A program made the translations under genes and the position numbers. Below, piece after piece: positions 5,907 through 13,682 of a stretch of DNA of 13,828 nt. Within the stretch, counting starts at the first letter, position 1; each line of letters begins with the position of its first letter. Origin of the DNA: an uncultured Eubacterium sp. (GTDB taxonomy: Bacteria > Bacillota > Clostridia > Lachnospirales > Lachnospiraceae); the NCBI GenBank assembly GCA_910586045.1, contig CAJUIH010000097.1, positions 1 to 13,828 on the forward strand. Reading direction: 5' to 3'. The notes beneath the pieces were generated by a model. That model saw only the letters and a program-made list of their open reading frames with translations, made no database searches and was not told the DNA's origin.

Positions 5907-7328
5907 TTATTGTTCCCTGTCGTAATACTCGCCGCGGATATCTTCCTTTGGCGGTTCTAACGGATAGGTCCCGGTAAAACATCCCTTGCAGATCGAAAGC
6001 CCGCCTACCATTTCTTCCAGACGCTCCGCCTTTAGATAACCCAGGCTGTCCGCTCCCAAAAGATCACGGATTTCATCCAGTGAGCGGTTATAAGCAATAA
6101 GCTGTTCCCGCTGCGGGATATCCGTTCCGAAATAGCAGGGCCATAAAAACGGCGGGGAACTGATCCGTACATGCACCTGCGCCGCACCGGCCTTTTTCAG
6201 CATCGAAACGATTTTCCCAGAAGTCGTGCCGCGCACAATCGAGTCGTCGATCATAATAATCCGTTTCCCTTTTACCGCTTCCTTTATGACATTCAGTTTG
6301 ACCCGTACGCCGTCTGCCCGCGAAGACTGTTTCGGCTTAATAAACGTCCGTCCGACATAACTGTTTTTCATAAACGCAACCCCATATGGGATGCCCGATT
6401 CCATCGAATAGCCAAGCGCCGCCCCATTGCCGGATTCCGGTACCCCTACGACCAGGTCCGCTTCGACCGGACTGTCCTGGGCCAGAAAACGTCCCGCGTT
6501 TATTCTGGAATTGTAAACGCTGACCGTATCAATATGGCTGTCCGGCCTTGCGAAATAAATATATTCAAATACACAACGGGCTTGTTTTCCGCACGGCTGG
6601 CAAAGGGTGAAATCCGACTGGATGCCCCCTTCCGGCGAAATGGTCACAATCTCACCCGGACGCACATCCCGGATAAATTCCGCCCCAATCGTTTCCAAGG
6701 CGCAGGATTCCGATGCCAGGATATATGCCTCATCCCGCTTTCCGATACATAACGGCTTAAATCCAAACGGATCCCTGGCGCCGATTAGTTTGCGCGGGCT
6801 CATGACTACGAGTGCGTATGCGCCCTGGATCTTTTTTGCCGCGTGCAGCACTGCCTCTTCCACTGTTTTGGAATGCAGCCGCTCCCTTGCAATATGATAG
6901 GCAATGACTTCTGAATCAATCGTAGTCTGGAAAATTGCCCCGGTATATTCCAACTCTTTCCGCAGTTCCATCGCATTGATCAGATTGCCGTTGTGCGCCA
7001 TAGCCAGCGTTCCTTTGACATAGTTTAATACCAAAGGCTGCGCGTTCTCCCTGGTAGACGCGCCTGCCGTAGAATAACGCACATGCCCGACTCCAAGGTC
7101 GCCATGCAGTTTTCCGAGTGCCTCCGGGTCAAATACTTCGTTGACCAGCCCCATATCCTTATGGGAATCTACTTTCCCTTTCGGCCCTTTCGTATCACTG
7201 ACCGCGATGCCGCAGCTTTCCTGCCCTCTGTGCTGGAGCGCGAACAATCCGTAATATATATCCGAAGCAACGTCATTTCCGGCAAAATCATAGACCCCGA
7301 TGACGCCGCAAGCCTCTTTCATTTCCAT
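5907..7328 (-). CDS. purF: Amidophosphoribosyltransferase
   Basis: A 473-residue enzyme for the committed step of purine synthesis: glutamine plus PRPP to phosphoribosylamine. The N-terminal class II glutaminase starts with CGVIG; Cys7 would become the nucleophile after removal of a short propeptide. The C-terminal phosphoribosyltransferase domain has the PRPP motif IMIDDSIVRGTTS (358-370). Cys252, Cys398 and the CKGC pair (447, 450) match the four ligands of the structural [4Fe-4S] cluster of the B. subtilis type, an oxygen-sensitive feature. A GGAGG abuts the ATG at 7337 with no spacing but sits 9 bases before the ATG at 7328, so 7328 is preferred. It lies 21 bases after purC. Confidence 0.95.
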   Translation of the reverse strand: MEMKEACGVIGVYDFAGNDVASDIYYGLFALQHRGQESCGIAVSDTKGPKGKVDSHKDMGLVNEVFDPEALGKLHGDLGVGHVRYSTAGASTRENAQPLVLNYVKGTLAMAHNGNLINAMELRKELEYTGAIFQTTIDSEVIAYHIARERLHSKTVEEAVLHAAKKIQGAYALVVMSPRKLIGARDPFGFKPLCIGKRDEAYILASESCALETIGAEFIRDVRPGEIVTISPEGGIQSDFTLCQPCGKQARCVFEYIYFARPDSHIDTVSVYNSRINAGRFLAQDSPVEADLVVGVPESGNGAALGYSMESGIPYGVAFMKNSYVGRTFIKPKQSSRADGVRVKLNVIKEAVKGKRIIMIDDSIVRGTTSGKIVSMLKKAGAAQVHVRISSPPFLWPCYFGTDIPQREQLIAYNRSLDEIRDLLGADSLGYLKAERLEEMVGGLSICKGCFTGTYPLEPPKEDIRGEYYDREQ

Positions 7329-7349
7329 ACAAACCATCCTCCGGCCTTT

Positions 7350-8228
7350 TTATAAACGAAACGCTGTCCCTGTCAGCAATTCATATGCTTCCTTATACTT
7401 ATCCGCCGTCTTTTGCACGACCTCATCCGCAAGCACCCCGCCGTTATCCGGATTTTGCTTTAACCAGTCCCGTACAAACTGCTTGTCAAAGGAAGGCTGG
7501 CCCTGCCCCGGCCGGTATCCCTCCAGCGGCCAAAATCTGGAACTGTCCGGTGTCAGCATTTCATCGCCGAGCACAACCGTACCGTTTTCATCCAGCCCAA
7601 ATTCAAACTTGGTGTCCGCGATAATAATATTTTTCGACCGTGCGTAATCCGCGCACTTTTTATATAATGCAATGGTGCAGTCACGGATCGAAGCCGCATA
7701 AGACGCCCCTTTGCCAGGATACCGTTTTTCTAAAATATCCACGCTCTCTTCAAAGGTAATCGCTTCATCATGGGCGCCCAGATCCGCTTTGGTCGTCGGG
7801 GTGTAAATCGGTTCCGGCAGCTTATCGGATTCCTGAAGCCCCTGCGGCAGGCGGATGCCGCACACAGTCCCGTTTTCCTTGTAGCTCTCCCATCCGCTCC
7901 CGGTAATATAGCCGCGCACGATACATTCGATCGGAAGCATTTCCAGTTTTTTACATTTCATGCTCCTGCCCGCAAATTCCTCTGTCTGAAAAAAAGCAGG
8001 CATGTCCGCCGCGGAGATGGAAATCAGATGGTTCGGCACAAGATCGGATGTAAAGTCAAACCAGAACGCGGACATTTTAGTCAATACGGCCCCTTTGTCC
8101 GGTATCTTGTTTTCTAAAATATTGTCAAACGCGGATATCCGATCCGTCACCGTAATAACCAGGCTGTCTCCGATATCATATACCTGGCGCACTTTCCCTT
8201 CCCTGATTGGCTTAAATTCGGCACTCAT
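7350..8228 (-). CDS. purC: Phosphoribosylaminoimidazole-succinocarboxamide synthase
   Basis: A 292-residue SAICAR synthetase that joins aspartate to CAIR with ATP, directly upstream of the PurB reaction. The N-terminal nucleotide-binding segment is REGKVRQVYDIG (9-20). The family signatures LPIECIVRGYITGSGW (98-113) and IADTKFEFG (203-211) and the segment DEMLTPDSSRFWP (222-234) are all intact. The length fits the longer, yeast-like form (about 290-300) rather than the 235-residue E. coli/B. subtilis form. GGAGG lies seven bases ahead of the ATG. It is the first gene of the purC-purF-purB operon, about 38 bases behind a good promoter. Confidence 0.95.
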   Translation of the reverse strand: MSAEFKPIREGKVRQVYDIGDSLVITVTDRISAFDNILENKIPDKGAVLTKMSAFWFDFTSDLVPNHLISISAADMPAFFQTEEFAGRSMKCKKLEMLPIECIVRGYITGSGWESYKENGTVCGIRLPQGLQESDKLPEPIYTPTTKADLGAHDEAITFEESVDILEKRYPGKGASYAASIRDCTIALYKKCADYARSKNIIIADTKFEFGLDENGTVVLGDEMLTPDSSRFWPLEGYRPGQGQPSFDKQFVRDWLKQNPDNGGVLADEVVQKTADKYKEAYELLTGTAFRL

Positions 8229-8272
8229 ATATTGTCCTCCATATATTTACATATAAACTTGGGTACACGTGA

Positions 8273-8301
8273 ATTATAATACAATCATTTTTCAAAAGCA
8301 A
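8273..8301 (-). promoter_or_regulatory. Promoter of the purC-purF-purB operon
   Basis: Minus strand TTGCTT (8301-8296), 17-base spacer, perfect TATAAT (8278-8273). The resulting leader is only about 38 bases, too short for a purine riboswitch, and I see no PurR-box pair (CGAA with an inverted copy). A CACGTG palindrome lies near the likely transcription start. Confidence 0.75.
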
Positions 8302-8317
8302 CGGAAATTAAAAATTA

Positions 8318-8346
8318 TGGAATTATCTGTGCTATTATGGTATAAT
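8318..8346 (+). promoter_or_regulatory. Promoter of the AraC-family gene (extended -10)
   Basis: Plus strand TGG-TATAAT (8338-8346) is an extended -10 with a perfect hexamer. The -35 at 17 bases (TGGAAT, 8318-8323) is poor, as is usual for extended -10 promoters. It is back to back with the pur promoter, so the two are divergent within about 75 bases. Confidence 0.55.
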
Positions 8347-8358
8347 TAGACGCGGATA

Positions 8359-8367
8359 CCCCCCCCC
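8359..8367 (+). repeat. Run of nine C in the araC-type leader
   Basis: A C9 homopolymer followed by GGG lies just downstream of the extended -10 promoter, in the untranslated leader. Such runs can vary in length by slippage. It is also a common sequencing error site. Confidence 0.7.
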
Positions 8368-8447
8368 GGGCATAGAAGCGTTTCTTTCAGGAACTGTCCC
8401 GAAATACTTCCATACCGGAGAAAACAGGGAAAAGGAGTGTGGAACGC

Positions 8448-9374
8448 ATGGCGAACAAAGGAAATGCGAAAATCGAATTCAGATACTACAAAATGCCGGA
8501 TAATGTTCCGGTACTGGCGCTGATCGGGGAAAAATGGAAGCAGGTCTACGGCAGGGATATCGACTATCTGCATTTCCATAATTATCTGGAAATCGGTTAC
8601 TGTTATGACGGAGTCGGAACACTGGTGCTTGGAAAGGAACAGCACCGCTATCACGGCGGATATTTTACCGTTATCCCGCCAAACTGCCTGCATACAACCG
8701 TCAGCGACCCTGGTACGATCAGCAGTTGGGAATTTTTATTCGTCGATGTCGACACCCTTTTAAACCAGTCCTGCCACAGGGGCGCCAAACACATTGCCTC
8801 CCGCATCAATTCCATAGCCTGCCTGAAAACGGAAAAAGAACATCCGAAAATCGGACAGACCATCCGCAGTATTTTTGAAATCATGCGCCAAAAAGAAGAA
8901 CTTTATCTGGACGAGGCAAAAGCGCAAGCCGCCGTACTGTTAATCAATATCGCAAGGGAAAACAACGAATACCGGCTGACAGACCAGATGCCCCCGAAAG
9001 AAACGGTTCCGATTATGCAGTCTTTGAATTATATTTCCACACATTATATGGATCCGCTCAAAATAGAAATGCTTGCGGAAAAATGCCACATCAGCGAATC
9101 TCATTTCCGCAAAATTTTTTCCGCCTATATGGGAATGGGTCCGATGGAATTTATCAATATCGTACGGATCCGGTCTGCCTGCGATTATTTAAAACGGACA
9201 AACGACCTGATCACAGATATTGCTACACGATGCGGCTTTTCCACATTTTCTACGTTCAGCCGCAATTTTCGAAAAGTCATGGGTATTTCTCCAAATGAAT
9301 GGCGCAAAAACCCGGACAACTATGAGCAGCAGCTTTTAAAATTTTCCCATATCCACTACGAAGAAGGGTGGTAG
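8448..9374 (+). CDS. AraC-family transcriptional regulator
   Basis: A 308-residue regulator. The N-terminal half (about 10-105) is a cupin-like ligand domain with LHFHNYLEIGYC (41-52) and IPPNCLH (76-82). The C-terminal half (about 190-287) is the double helix-turn-helix AraC/XylS DNA-binding domain. Its first HTH is around IEMLAEKCHISESHFRKIF (206-224) and its second around ITDIATRCGFSTFSTFSRNF (255-274), followed by the usual GISPNEWR. AraC proteins of this type generally activate sugar-use genes when bound to a sugar. A GTG nine bases upstream (8439) is too close to AAGGAG; the ATG at 8448 has it at ten bases. The gene converges on the sugar ABC operon, its likely target. Confidence 0.9.
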   Translation: MANKGNAKIEFRYYKMPDNVPVLALIGEKWKQVYGRDIDYLHFHNYLEIGYCYDGVGTLVLGKEQHRYHGGYFTVIPPNCLHTTVSDPGTISSWEFLFVDVDTLLNQSCHRGAKHIASRINSIACLKTEKEHPKIGQTIRSIFEIMRQKEELYLDEAKAQAAVLLINIARENNEYRLTDQMPPKETVPIMQSLNYISTHYMDPLKIEMLAEKCHISESHFRKIFSAYMGMGPMEFINIVRIRSACDYLKRTNDLITDIATRCGFSTFSTFSRNFRKVMGISPNEWRKNPDNYEQQLLKFSHIHYEEGW

Positions 9375-9401
9375 CTGCGGATTGCAATGATTCAAATGCT
9401 A

Positions 9402-9436
9402 AAAACGGGAAGCATGCCTGCGCCGCTCCCCGTTTT
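9402..9436. terminator. Bidirectional terminator between regulator and ABC operon
   Basis: AAAACGGG and CCCGTTTT form an 8-bp stem, extended by AGC/GCT after one mismatch, around an 11-base loop. The A/T ends serve as U-tracts in both directions, fitting its place between two converging genes. Confidence 0.75.
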
Positions 9437-9441
9437 CCATA

Positions 9442-10269
9442 TTATTTTACCGCGCCGGTAATTCCTTCCGCGAACTGTTTTTGCAGTACAAAGAAGATAA
9501 TCATCGTCGGAATCGAACAGAACAAAACACCGCACATCAGCATACCGTAATCTGTTACATAACCGGTAATCAGGTTTGCAATAAGCATCGGCATTGTCAT
9601 GGATTCGTTGTCTGTCATAATAACCTTTGGCCAAAGATAAGAGTTCCACGCATTCATAAACGTAATAACCGCGGCAGCCGCATAGGTCGATTTCATCGTC
9701 GGCATAAACATGCGGAAAAAGATCTTGACCTCGCTTAGTCCGTCAATCCGGGCGGCTTCTATAATATCAATCGGAAACGCCCGCGCATTCTGGCGGAACA
9801 TCATGATCATAAACGGCGTTGATATCATCGGAAGCAAAAATCCGGCTGTAGAGTTTAAAAGCTTTGCTTTCGAAAACATCTGGAACAACGGGACCATGGT
9901 CGCCACCTGCGGAACCATCATGGCAAGCAGCAGAATCGAGAATAGCTTATCTTTCCATTTGTCATGGTAAATTTCAAAGCCGTAGCCCGCAATTGAACAG
10001 ATCAAAAGGCAAATCACCGTCGTCATAAACGCATACAAAAAAGAATTGCCAAGCGCGCGCCAAAGCGGCTGCTGTTCGGTCAGGTTCCTGAAATTTTCCA
10101 TAAAATGCGTACCTGGCAGGATACGCCCCCTCGAAACCTCGGTGGAAGTATTCGTAGCCGCCGCAATCATCCAATACAGCGGGAACACGGAAATCACAGA
10201 TACAATCGTAAGGAAAATATAGGTAGGAATCAGCCTGCGCTGGATCATGGAATCGTTTTTCTTAATCAC
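9442..10269 (-). CDS. Carbohydrate ABC transporter permease, MalG-like (CUT1)
   Basis: A 275-residue inner-membrane permease with about six transmembrane segments. The cytoplasmic coupling motif is EAARIDGLSEVKIFFRMFMP, matching the EAA---G consensus that contacts the ATPase. The C-terminal IPTMIIFFVLQKQFAEGITGAVK-type ending is typical of MalG/LacG-like subunits. The start is uncertain. A GTG at 10269 sits about seven bases after AGGTG and overlaps the stop of the upstream permease by 8 bases, suggesting translational coupling. A GTG at 10278 or an ATG at 10248 is also possible. It is the last gene of the operon. Its partner ATPase is not encoded here. Confidence 0.9.
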   Translation of the reverse strand: MIKKNDSMIQRRLIPTYIFLTIVSVISVFPLYWMIAAATNTSTEVSRGRILPGTHFMENFRNLTEQQPLWRALGNSFLYAFMTTVICLLICSIAGYGFEIYHDKWKDKLFSILLLAMMVPQVATMVPLFQMFSKAKLLNSTAGFLLPMISTPFMIMMFRQNARAFPIDIIEAARIDGLSEVKIFFRMFMPTMKSTYAAAAVITFMNAWNSYLWPKVIMTDNESMTMPMLIANLITGYVTDYGMLMCGVLFCSIPTMIIFFVLQKQFAEGITGAVK

Positions 10270-11161
10270 GCGTATCACCTACTTTCAAGTTAATCAGTGC
10301 CAGGACAGCTACCATGACAAAGATCAAAAATGCCATAGCAGAAGCATAGCCGAAGTTTGGAACATTGATAAAACAGGTATTATATACATAGTGCGACATC
10401 GTAATCGTCGTATTGGCCGGCCCGCCCTTGGTCAGGTTGACAGATTCGTCAAAGAGCTGCAGGGTACCGTTAATCGAAGTAATTACGGTCATAATAATCG
10501 TTGGCTTTAAAAGCGGAACCGTGATTCTCCAGAATGTTTTCCAGCCGTTTGCGCCGTCGATTTTGGCCGCCTCATAAACCGAATATTCGATATTCTGCAG
10601 GCCGGATAAGTAAAATACCATATTGTAACCCGTCCACCGCCAGACAAGCGCTATAATAATAACGATTTTCGCGCTCGTAGCGTTGCCGAGGAAATTATAC
10701 CCGCTTTCTAATATATGTAATTTTACCAAAATGCTGTTAATCAGCCCTTCCTGTGCGAACAGGGAACGGAAGATCAATGCATAGGATACGAGCGAGGTTG
10801 CACAAGGAAGGAATACACAGGTACGGAACAAACCTTTGAATTTTAACTGCTGATTATTTAAAAGCTGTGCCAGTAAGATTGCAAGAAGCAGCATGATCGG
10901 TACCTGAATTACCAAATATAGAAATGTATTGCCAATAGACTGCTGAAATACTTTATCCTTTAGAATGCGCATATAGTTACTGAAGATTGGTTCCGCAAAC
11001 CTCATATTTGCTCCGGTTCCGGTCTGCAGGGAAATGATAAACGCCCGGATCATCGGATAAAAACTCATAACCGCAATCATCAGTGTCGCCGGTGTAAGGA
11101 ATGCCCAGCCTGCCACCCGCTGCTTCGCAATGAGCGTCATGCCTTTTTTATTCGCGTTCAA
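10262..11161 (-). CDS. Carbohydrate ABC transporter permease, MalF-like (CUT1)
   Basis: A 299-residue permease with about six transmembrane segments and the EAA coupling motif YEAAKIDGANGWKTFWRITV, followed by PLLKPT. The N-terminal GWAFLTPATLMIAVMSFYPM helix is typical of MalF/UgpA-type CUT1 subunits. It should pair with the downstream MalG-like protein as a heterodimeric channel. The start codon is probably TTG at 11161, because GGAGG lies seven bases upstream of it. The first ATG (11140) is 28 bases from that site. It overlaps the next gene by 8 bases. A hairpin separates it from the binding protein gene. Confidence 0.9.
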   Translation of the reverse strand: MNANKKGMTLIAKQRVAGWAFLTPATLMIAVMSFYPMIRAFIISLQTGTGANMRFAEPIFSNYMRILKDKVFQQSIGNTFLYLVIQVPIMLLLAILLAQLLNNQQLKFKGLFRTCVFLPCATSLVSYALIFRSLFAQEGLINSILVKLHILESGYNFLGNATSAKIVIIIALVWRWTGYNMVFYLSGLQNIEYSVYEAAKIDGANGWKTFWRITVPLLKPTIIMTVITSINGTLQLFDESVNLTKGGPANTTITMSHYVYNTCFINVPNFGYASAMAFLIFVMVAVLALINLKVGDTRD

Positions 11162-11223
11162 AAAAATACCTCCTCTCCTATCATGGAAAACGGCCTGTTT
11201 CTACCTGAAACTTGTTTGGAACC

Positions 11224-11255
11224 GATACGGGGAACTGCCGTGAGTCCCCCGTATC
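11224..11255 (-). terminator. Hairpin between binding-protein and permease genes
   Basis: GATACGGGG (11224-11232) pairs with CCCCGTATC (11247-11255), extended by ACT/AGT. No T-run follows, so it probably acts as a partial terminator or 3' stabiliser that keeps the binding protein message more abundant than the permease message, as is common in CUT1 operons. Confidence 0.6.
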
Positions 11256-11266
11256 CAATCCTGTGC

Positions 11267-12676
11267 CTACTCTGTCATCTTAAATTCCAAAGTTTCCTGC
11301 GCTTCCTGCAAGGCGTCTTCTTTCGAAGTTCCCTCTGTTATTTTAATAATTGCCGTATTTACCGCTTCCCTTGCCTCATAATGATAAGGAGTCTTTGTAA
11401 ATTCCGGAATATGGGAAGAATATTCTACCAGCGTAGAGTAAATCGGCTGTCCGCCGTAGAACTCTACCGGCTCATTATAAACTTTTGATTCGCCTGCCGG
11501 AAGATAACATGCGATACCGGATGTTTCCGGAAGAATCGTATCATAAAACGCTGTGCTGGAACCAAACGTATTTAACAGGAAATCTTTCGCAAGATCCATA
11601 TCATGGCAGTTTGACGTAATATACCAGGAAGAACCGCCGTTGTTTGCGTAATTGGTTGCGGATTCCACATCGTCTACTTTCGGAATCGTCGTAATCTGCC
11701 ACAGGCCTTTCTGGTCTTCGATCCCTACCAGCGTACCGTTCATCCAGTTGCCGTTTACGATACCTGCCGCTTCGCCGTCTGTAACCGTCTTAACATATTC
11801 ATCCCAGTTATTCACAAGCTTTACTACGCCTTTTTGAACCATTTCGGTATAAAGGTCTACGCATTTCGCGCCGATTTCGTTGCCCGCAATGTATGCCTTG
11901 CCGTCTTCATCCACAAAGTTTGCGCCGCAGGACTGGATCATAAGCATGATCGTATCGCCGCCGGTCGCTTCGCTTGTAAGCAGGTATTTGCCTGTTTTTT
12001 CATGGACTTTTTCACCGATTTCAATAAATTTCGACCAGGTAATATCGGTCAGATCTTCGATCGTATAGCCTGCTTCTTTCAGGATATCCGTACGATAGAA
12101 AGCCGCGCATACGCCGTTGTCATACGGAACGCCGTAATGCTTGTCGTCTACCATAGAATAACTCTGTTTTAACGGCGCGAAATCTTCCCATTTAATCCCG
12201 CAGTCTGTCAGATCGGTAAATGCATCCGGATAACTCTTCAAAAACTTCTGGTAGCTGTTGTCCTGCATCAGTACAATATCCGGCATTGTGCTGTAATCGC
12301 CCGCGTTTGCACAGGTCGTCAGTTTTGTCTGGCAGTCGTCGGAAGATGTCTCGACAATATTTACTTCAAACCCAGGATGGTCTTTTGCGTACAGTTCCCC
12401 GGCCAGCTTCATGGCTTTAATATTGAACGTCTGATCCCATGCCCAAACGGTCAATTTGTTGTCTCCGCCGGTAGCGCTTCCCTCATCCGAGCCGCTTTCG
12501 TCAGAGCCGTCCTCTCCGTCCGCATCTCCTTGATCTGCGGATCCCTCCGCTAGATTTTCTTCGTCGCCCGTATTATCGGAACTGCCGGAATTGCCGGAAG
12601 AATCATCACTGCCACAGGCTGTAAACGAAAATGCCATGACGCCTGCAAGTGCCATTGCCAAAAATTTCTTTTTCAT
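11267..12676 (-). CDS. Sugar ABC transporter substrate-binding lipoprotein (CUT1)
   Basis: A 469-residue extracellular binding protein. It has a lipoprotein signal (MKKKFLAMALAGVMAFSFTA) with lipobox FTAC, lipidated at Cys21. A Ser/Gly/Asp/Glu-rich, strongly acidic linker (22-72) is followed by the family 1 solute-binding fold, beginning KLTVWAWDQTF and containing the cluster-B type YGVPYDNGVCAAFYRTDILK segment. It would be anchored outside the membrane and deliver an oligosaccharide to the two downstream permeases. The substrate is not identifiable from sequence. AAAGGAGG lies six bases before the ATG. It is the first gene of the operon, behind an extended -10 promoter and a repeat-rich upstream region. 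Confidence 0.92.
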   Translation of the reverse strand: MKKKFLAMALAGVMAFSFTACGSDDSSGNSGSSDNTGDEENLAEGSADQGDADGEDGSDESGSDEGSATGGDNKLTVWAWDQTFNIKAMKLAGELYAKDHPGFEVNIVETSSDDCQTKLTTCANAGDYSTMPDIVLMQDNSYQKFLKSYPDAFTDLTDCGIKWEDFAPLKQSYSMVDDKHYGVPYDNGVCAAFYRTDILKEAGYTIEDLTDITWSKFIEIGEKVHEKTGKYLLTSEATGGDTIMLMIQSCGANFVDEDGKAYIAGNEIGAKCVDLYTEMVQKGVVKLVNNWDEYVKTVTDGEAAGIVNGNWMNGTLVGIEDQKGLWQITTIPKVDDVESATNYANNGGSSWYITSNCHDMDLAKDFLLNTFGSSTAFYDTILPETSGIACYLPAGESKVYNEPVEFYGGQPIYSTLVEYSSHIPEFTKTPYHYEAREAVNTAIIKITEGTSKEDALQEAQETLEFKMTE

Positions 12677-12713
12677 ATTTCTCCTCCTTTAAATGTTTAT
12701 TTGTTATGAAGAT

Positions 12714-12742
12714 ATTATAACAATTCATAGCTTAGGAAAGTT
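12714..12742 (-). promoter_or_regulatory. Promoter of the sugar ABC operon (extended -10)
   Basis: Minus strand TGT-TATAAT (12722-12714) gives an extended -10 with a perfect hexamer. The -35 region at 17 bases is AACTTT, far from consensus, as expected for an activator-dependent promoter. An operator-like motif overlaps the -35. Confidence 0.6.
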
Positions 12743-12875
12743 TGCATATTCGATTGTATAAATTGCAAATTTAATCAAAAATATCACCTTTGCATAATAT
12801 TTTTCTAAAAACAGATACGTTTTTATTAAAAATATCAATGCAAAGATGAAATCTATGCGGTAATATGCAACTTTC
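12735..12875. promoter_or_regulatory. Repeated operator-like motifs upstream of the sugar ABC operon
   Basis: AATATGCAAACTTTC (minus, 12750-12736) recurs in opposite orientation as AATATGCAACTTTC (plus, 12862-12875). AAAAATATCA occurs twice in direct orientation (12777-12786 and 12828-12837), each next to a TTTGCAT or ATGCAAAG element, 51 bases apart, close to five helical turns. The block is upstream of and overlapping a weak -35. These are candidate AraC-protein sites; the assignment to the regulator at 8448 is inference. Confidence 0.45.
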
Positions 12876-12890
12876 TGATAAAAATAACCG

Positions 12891-12911
12891 ATCCGTACGT
12901 CTTTTTCGGAT
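12891..12911 (-). terminator. Weak possible terminator of membrane protein B gene
   Basis: Minus strand ATCCG and CGGAT flank an 11-base loop and are followed by CGGTTATTTTTATC. The stem is only 5 bp. No better terminator is seen in the gap before the sugar operon. Confidence 0.25.
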
Positions 12912-12946
12912 AAAATACCGACGCGGATGCAATCATTTTACCGTTT

Positions 12947-13459
12947 TTAGGATAAATAGACCCGGTCCGGATAATTTTTTTTAAGGGCGCCCAGCATCTC
13001 GTCACTTAAATCCAGCAGCAGTTTGATTTTTTGTTTATTTTCCACAATAATCATCGTATAATACGGCGTATCCTTTTCATAAGAAGTATAATCGAATTTC
13101 GGAAGCTGAATCGTTCCCGTGCCTTTCCGGTATTTTGCGACAGCGTCGTGCCGGTTTGGAGCGGTTACTTCCATCGCGCCCAGCATCAGCACATGAGCCG
13201 TTCTGCGGTACCGTTTCCCCAAGATCACATTGACCGTAAGCGTCTGGCCCTCCAATACATATTCATACTCCCGCTGGCTGAGCACGCCGTAAAAAAAATA
13301 AAGCAGAACAAGCAAAAATCCCGGCAGCATAAACCCCTGCGAAATCATAATTCCAAGCAGGATAAAAAGCACCGAAAAGAAAACCATCAGCTTTTTCAGC
13401 AGGCCGGACATGGCCTTTGGTTTTCGGATCACCTGTTCTGTGATTTGATATTGATACAT
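12947..13459 (-). CDS. Two-helix membrane protein, DUF6106-like (paralogue B)
   Basis: A 170-residue protein starting MYQYQITEQVIRKPKAMSGL. Two hydrophobic segments (about 23-60) are followed by REYEYVLEG (63-71), a basic strand GKRYRR, an AMEVTAPNRHDAVAKY segment and a C-terminal LLLDLSDEMLGALKKNYP helix. The same order of features, with REYEY, RR, AP-R, FDYTS/FDFSS and EML, is seen in the protein at 1749-2255. Function is unknown; the family resembles DUF6106 of Clostridia. The start at 13459 has GGAGG seven bases upstream; the longer open frame would run back through the terminator hairpin into the tRNA and is rejected. With only 32 bases to that hairpin it may depend on read-through from tRNA-Leu. 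Confidence 0.75.
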   Translation of the reverse strand: MYQYQITEQVIRKPKAMSGLLKKLMVFFSVLFILLGIMISQGFMLPGFLLVLLYFFYGVLSQREYEYVLEGQTLTVNVILGKRYRRTAHVLMLGAMEVTAPNRHDAVAKYRKGTGTIQLPKFDYTSYEKDTPYYTMIIVENKQKIKLLLDLSDEMLGALKKNYPDRVYLS

Positions 13460-13490
13460 GTGATATCCTCCGATTCCAAGTACAAAAGAA

Positions 13491-13529
13491 TCATGCCGGA
13501 AACCCGCATTTGCAAGGCTTCCGGCATGA
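13491..13529 (-). terminator. Terminator of tRNA-Leu, or attenuator for membrane protein B
   Basis: TCATGCCGGAA (13491-13501) and TTCCGGCATGA (13519-13529) form a perfect 11-bp stem with a 17-base loop. On the minus strand ATTCTTTTG follows. It begins 30 bases after the tRNA and ends about 30 bases before the next start codon. Confidence 0.65.
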
Positions 13530-13558
13530 CTTCTTTGAAAACCGTATGTAAACAGAAT

Positions 13559-13641
13559 GCCGGTGGTGGGACTTGAACCCACACTCCGTTACCGGAAATA
13601 GATTTTGAGTCTACCTCGTCTGCCAATTCCGACACACCGAC
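13559..13641 (-). tRNA. tRNA-Leu(CAA)
   Basis: The 83-base minus-strand sequence folds as a class II tRNA. The acceptor GTCGGTG pairs with CACCGGC, and the T-arm has GGTTCAAGTCC. The anticodon stem GTAGA/TCTAT encloses CTCAAAA, giving anticodon CAA, which reads UUG. The long variable arm (TCCGGTAACGGA) confirms the leucine class. The CCA end is not encoded (ATT follows) and must be added after transcription. Confidence 0.95.
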
Positions 13642-13682
13642 TAAATAAATTGCAGACAAGCTTCCCTGCCTGAACAAAAAAT

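Noticed and set aside
6171..6752. Plus-strand open frame of about 190 codons opposite purF
   Set aside because: It is antisense to a fully conserved enzyme, Arg-rich, and without a start signal.
8229..8272. Purine riboswitch ahead of purC
   Set aside because: The leader from the promoter to the ATG is only about 38 bases, too short for the aptamer and expression platform.
12735..12875. CRISPR-like array
   Set aside because: The repeats are 10 to 15 bases, irregularly spaced and in mixed orientation; there are no cas genes.
13460..13582. Longer form of membrane protein B starting inside the tRNA
   Set aside because: It would translate the terminator hairpin and the 3' end of tRNA-Leu; GGAGG is placed correctly for 13459.
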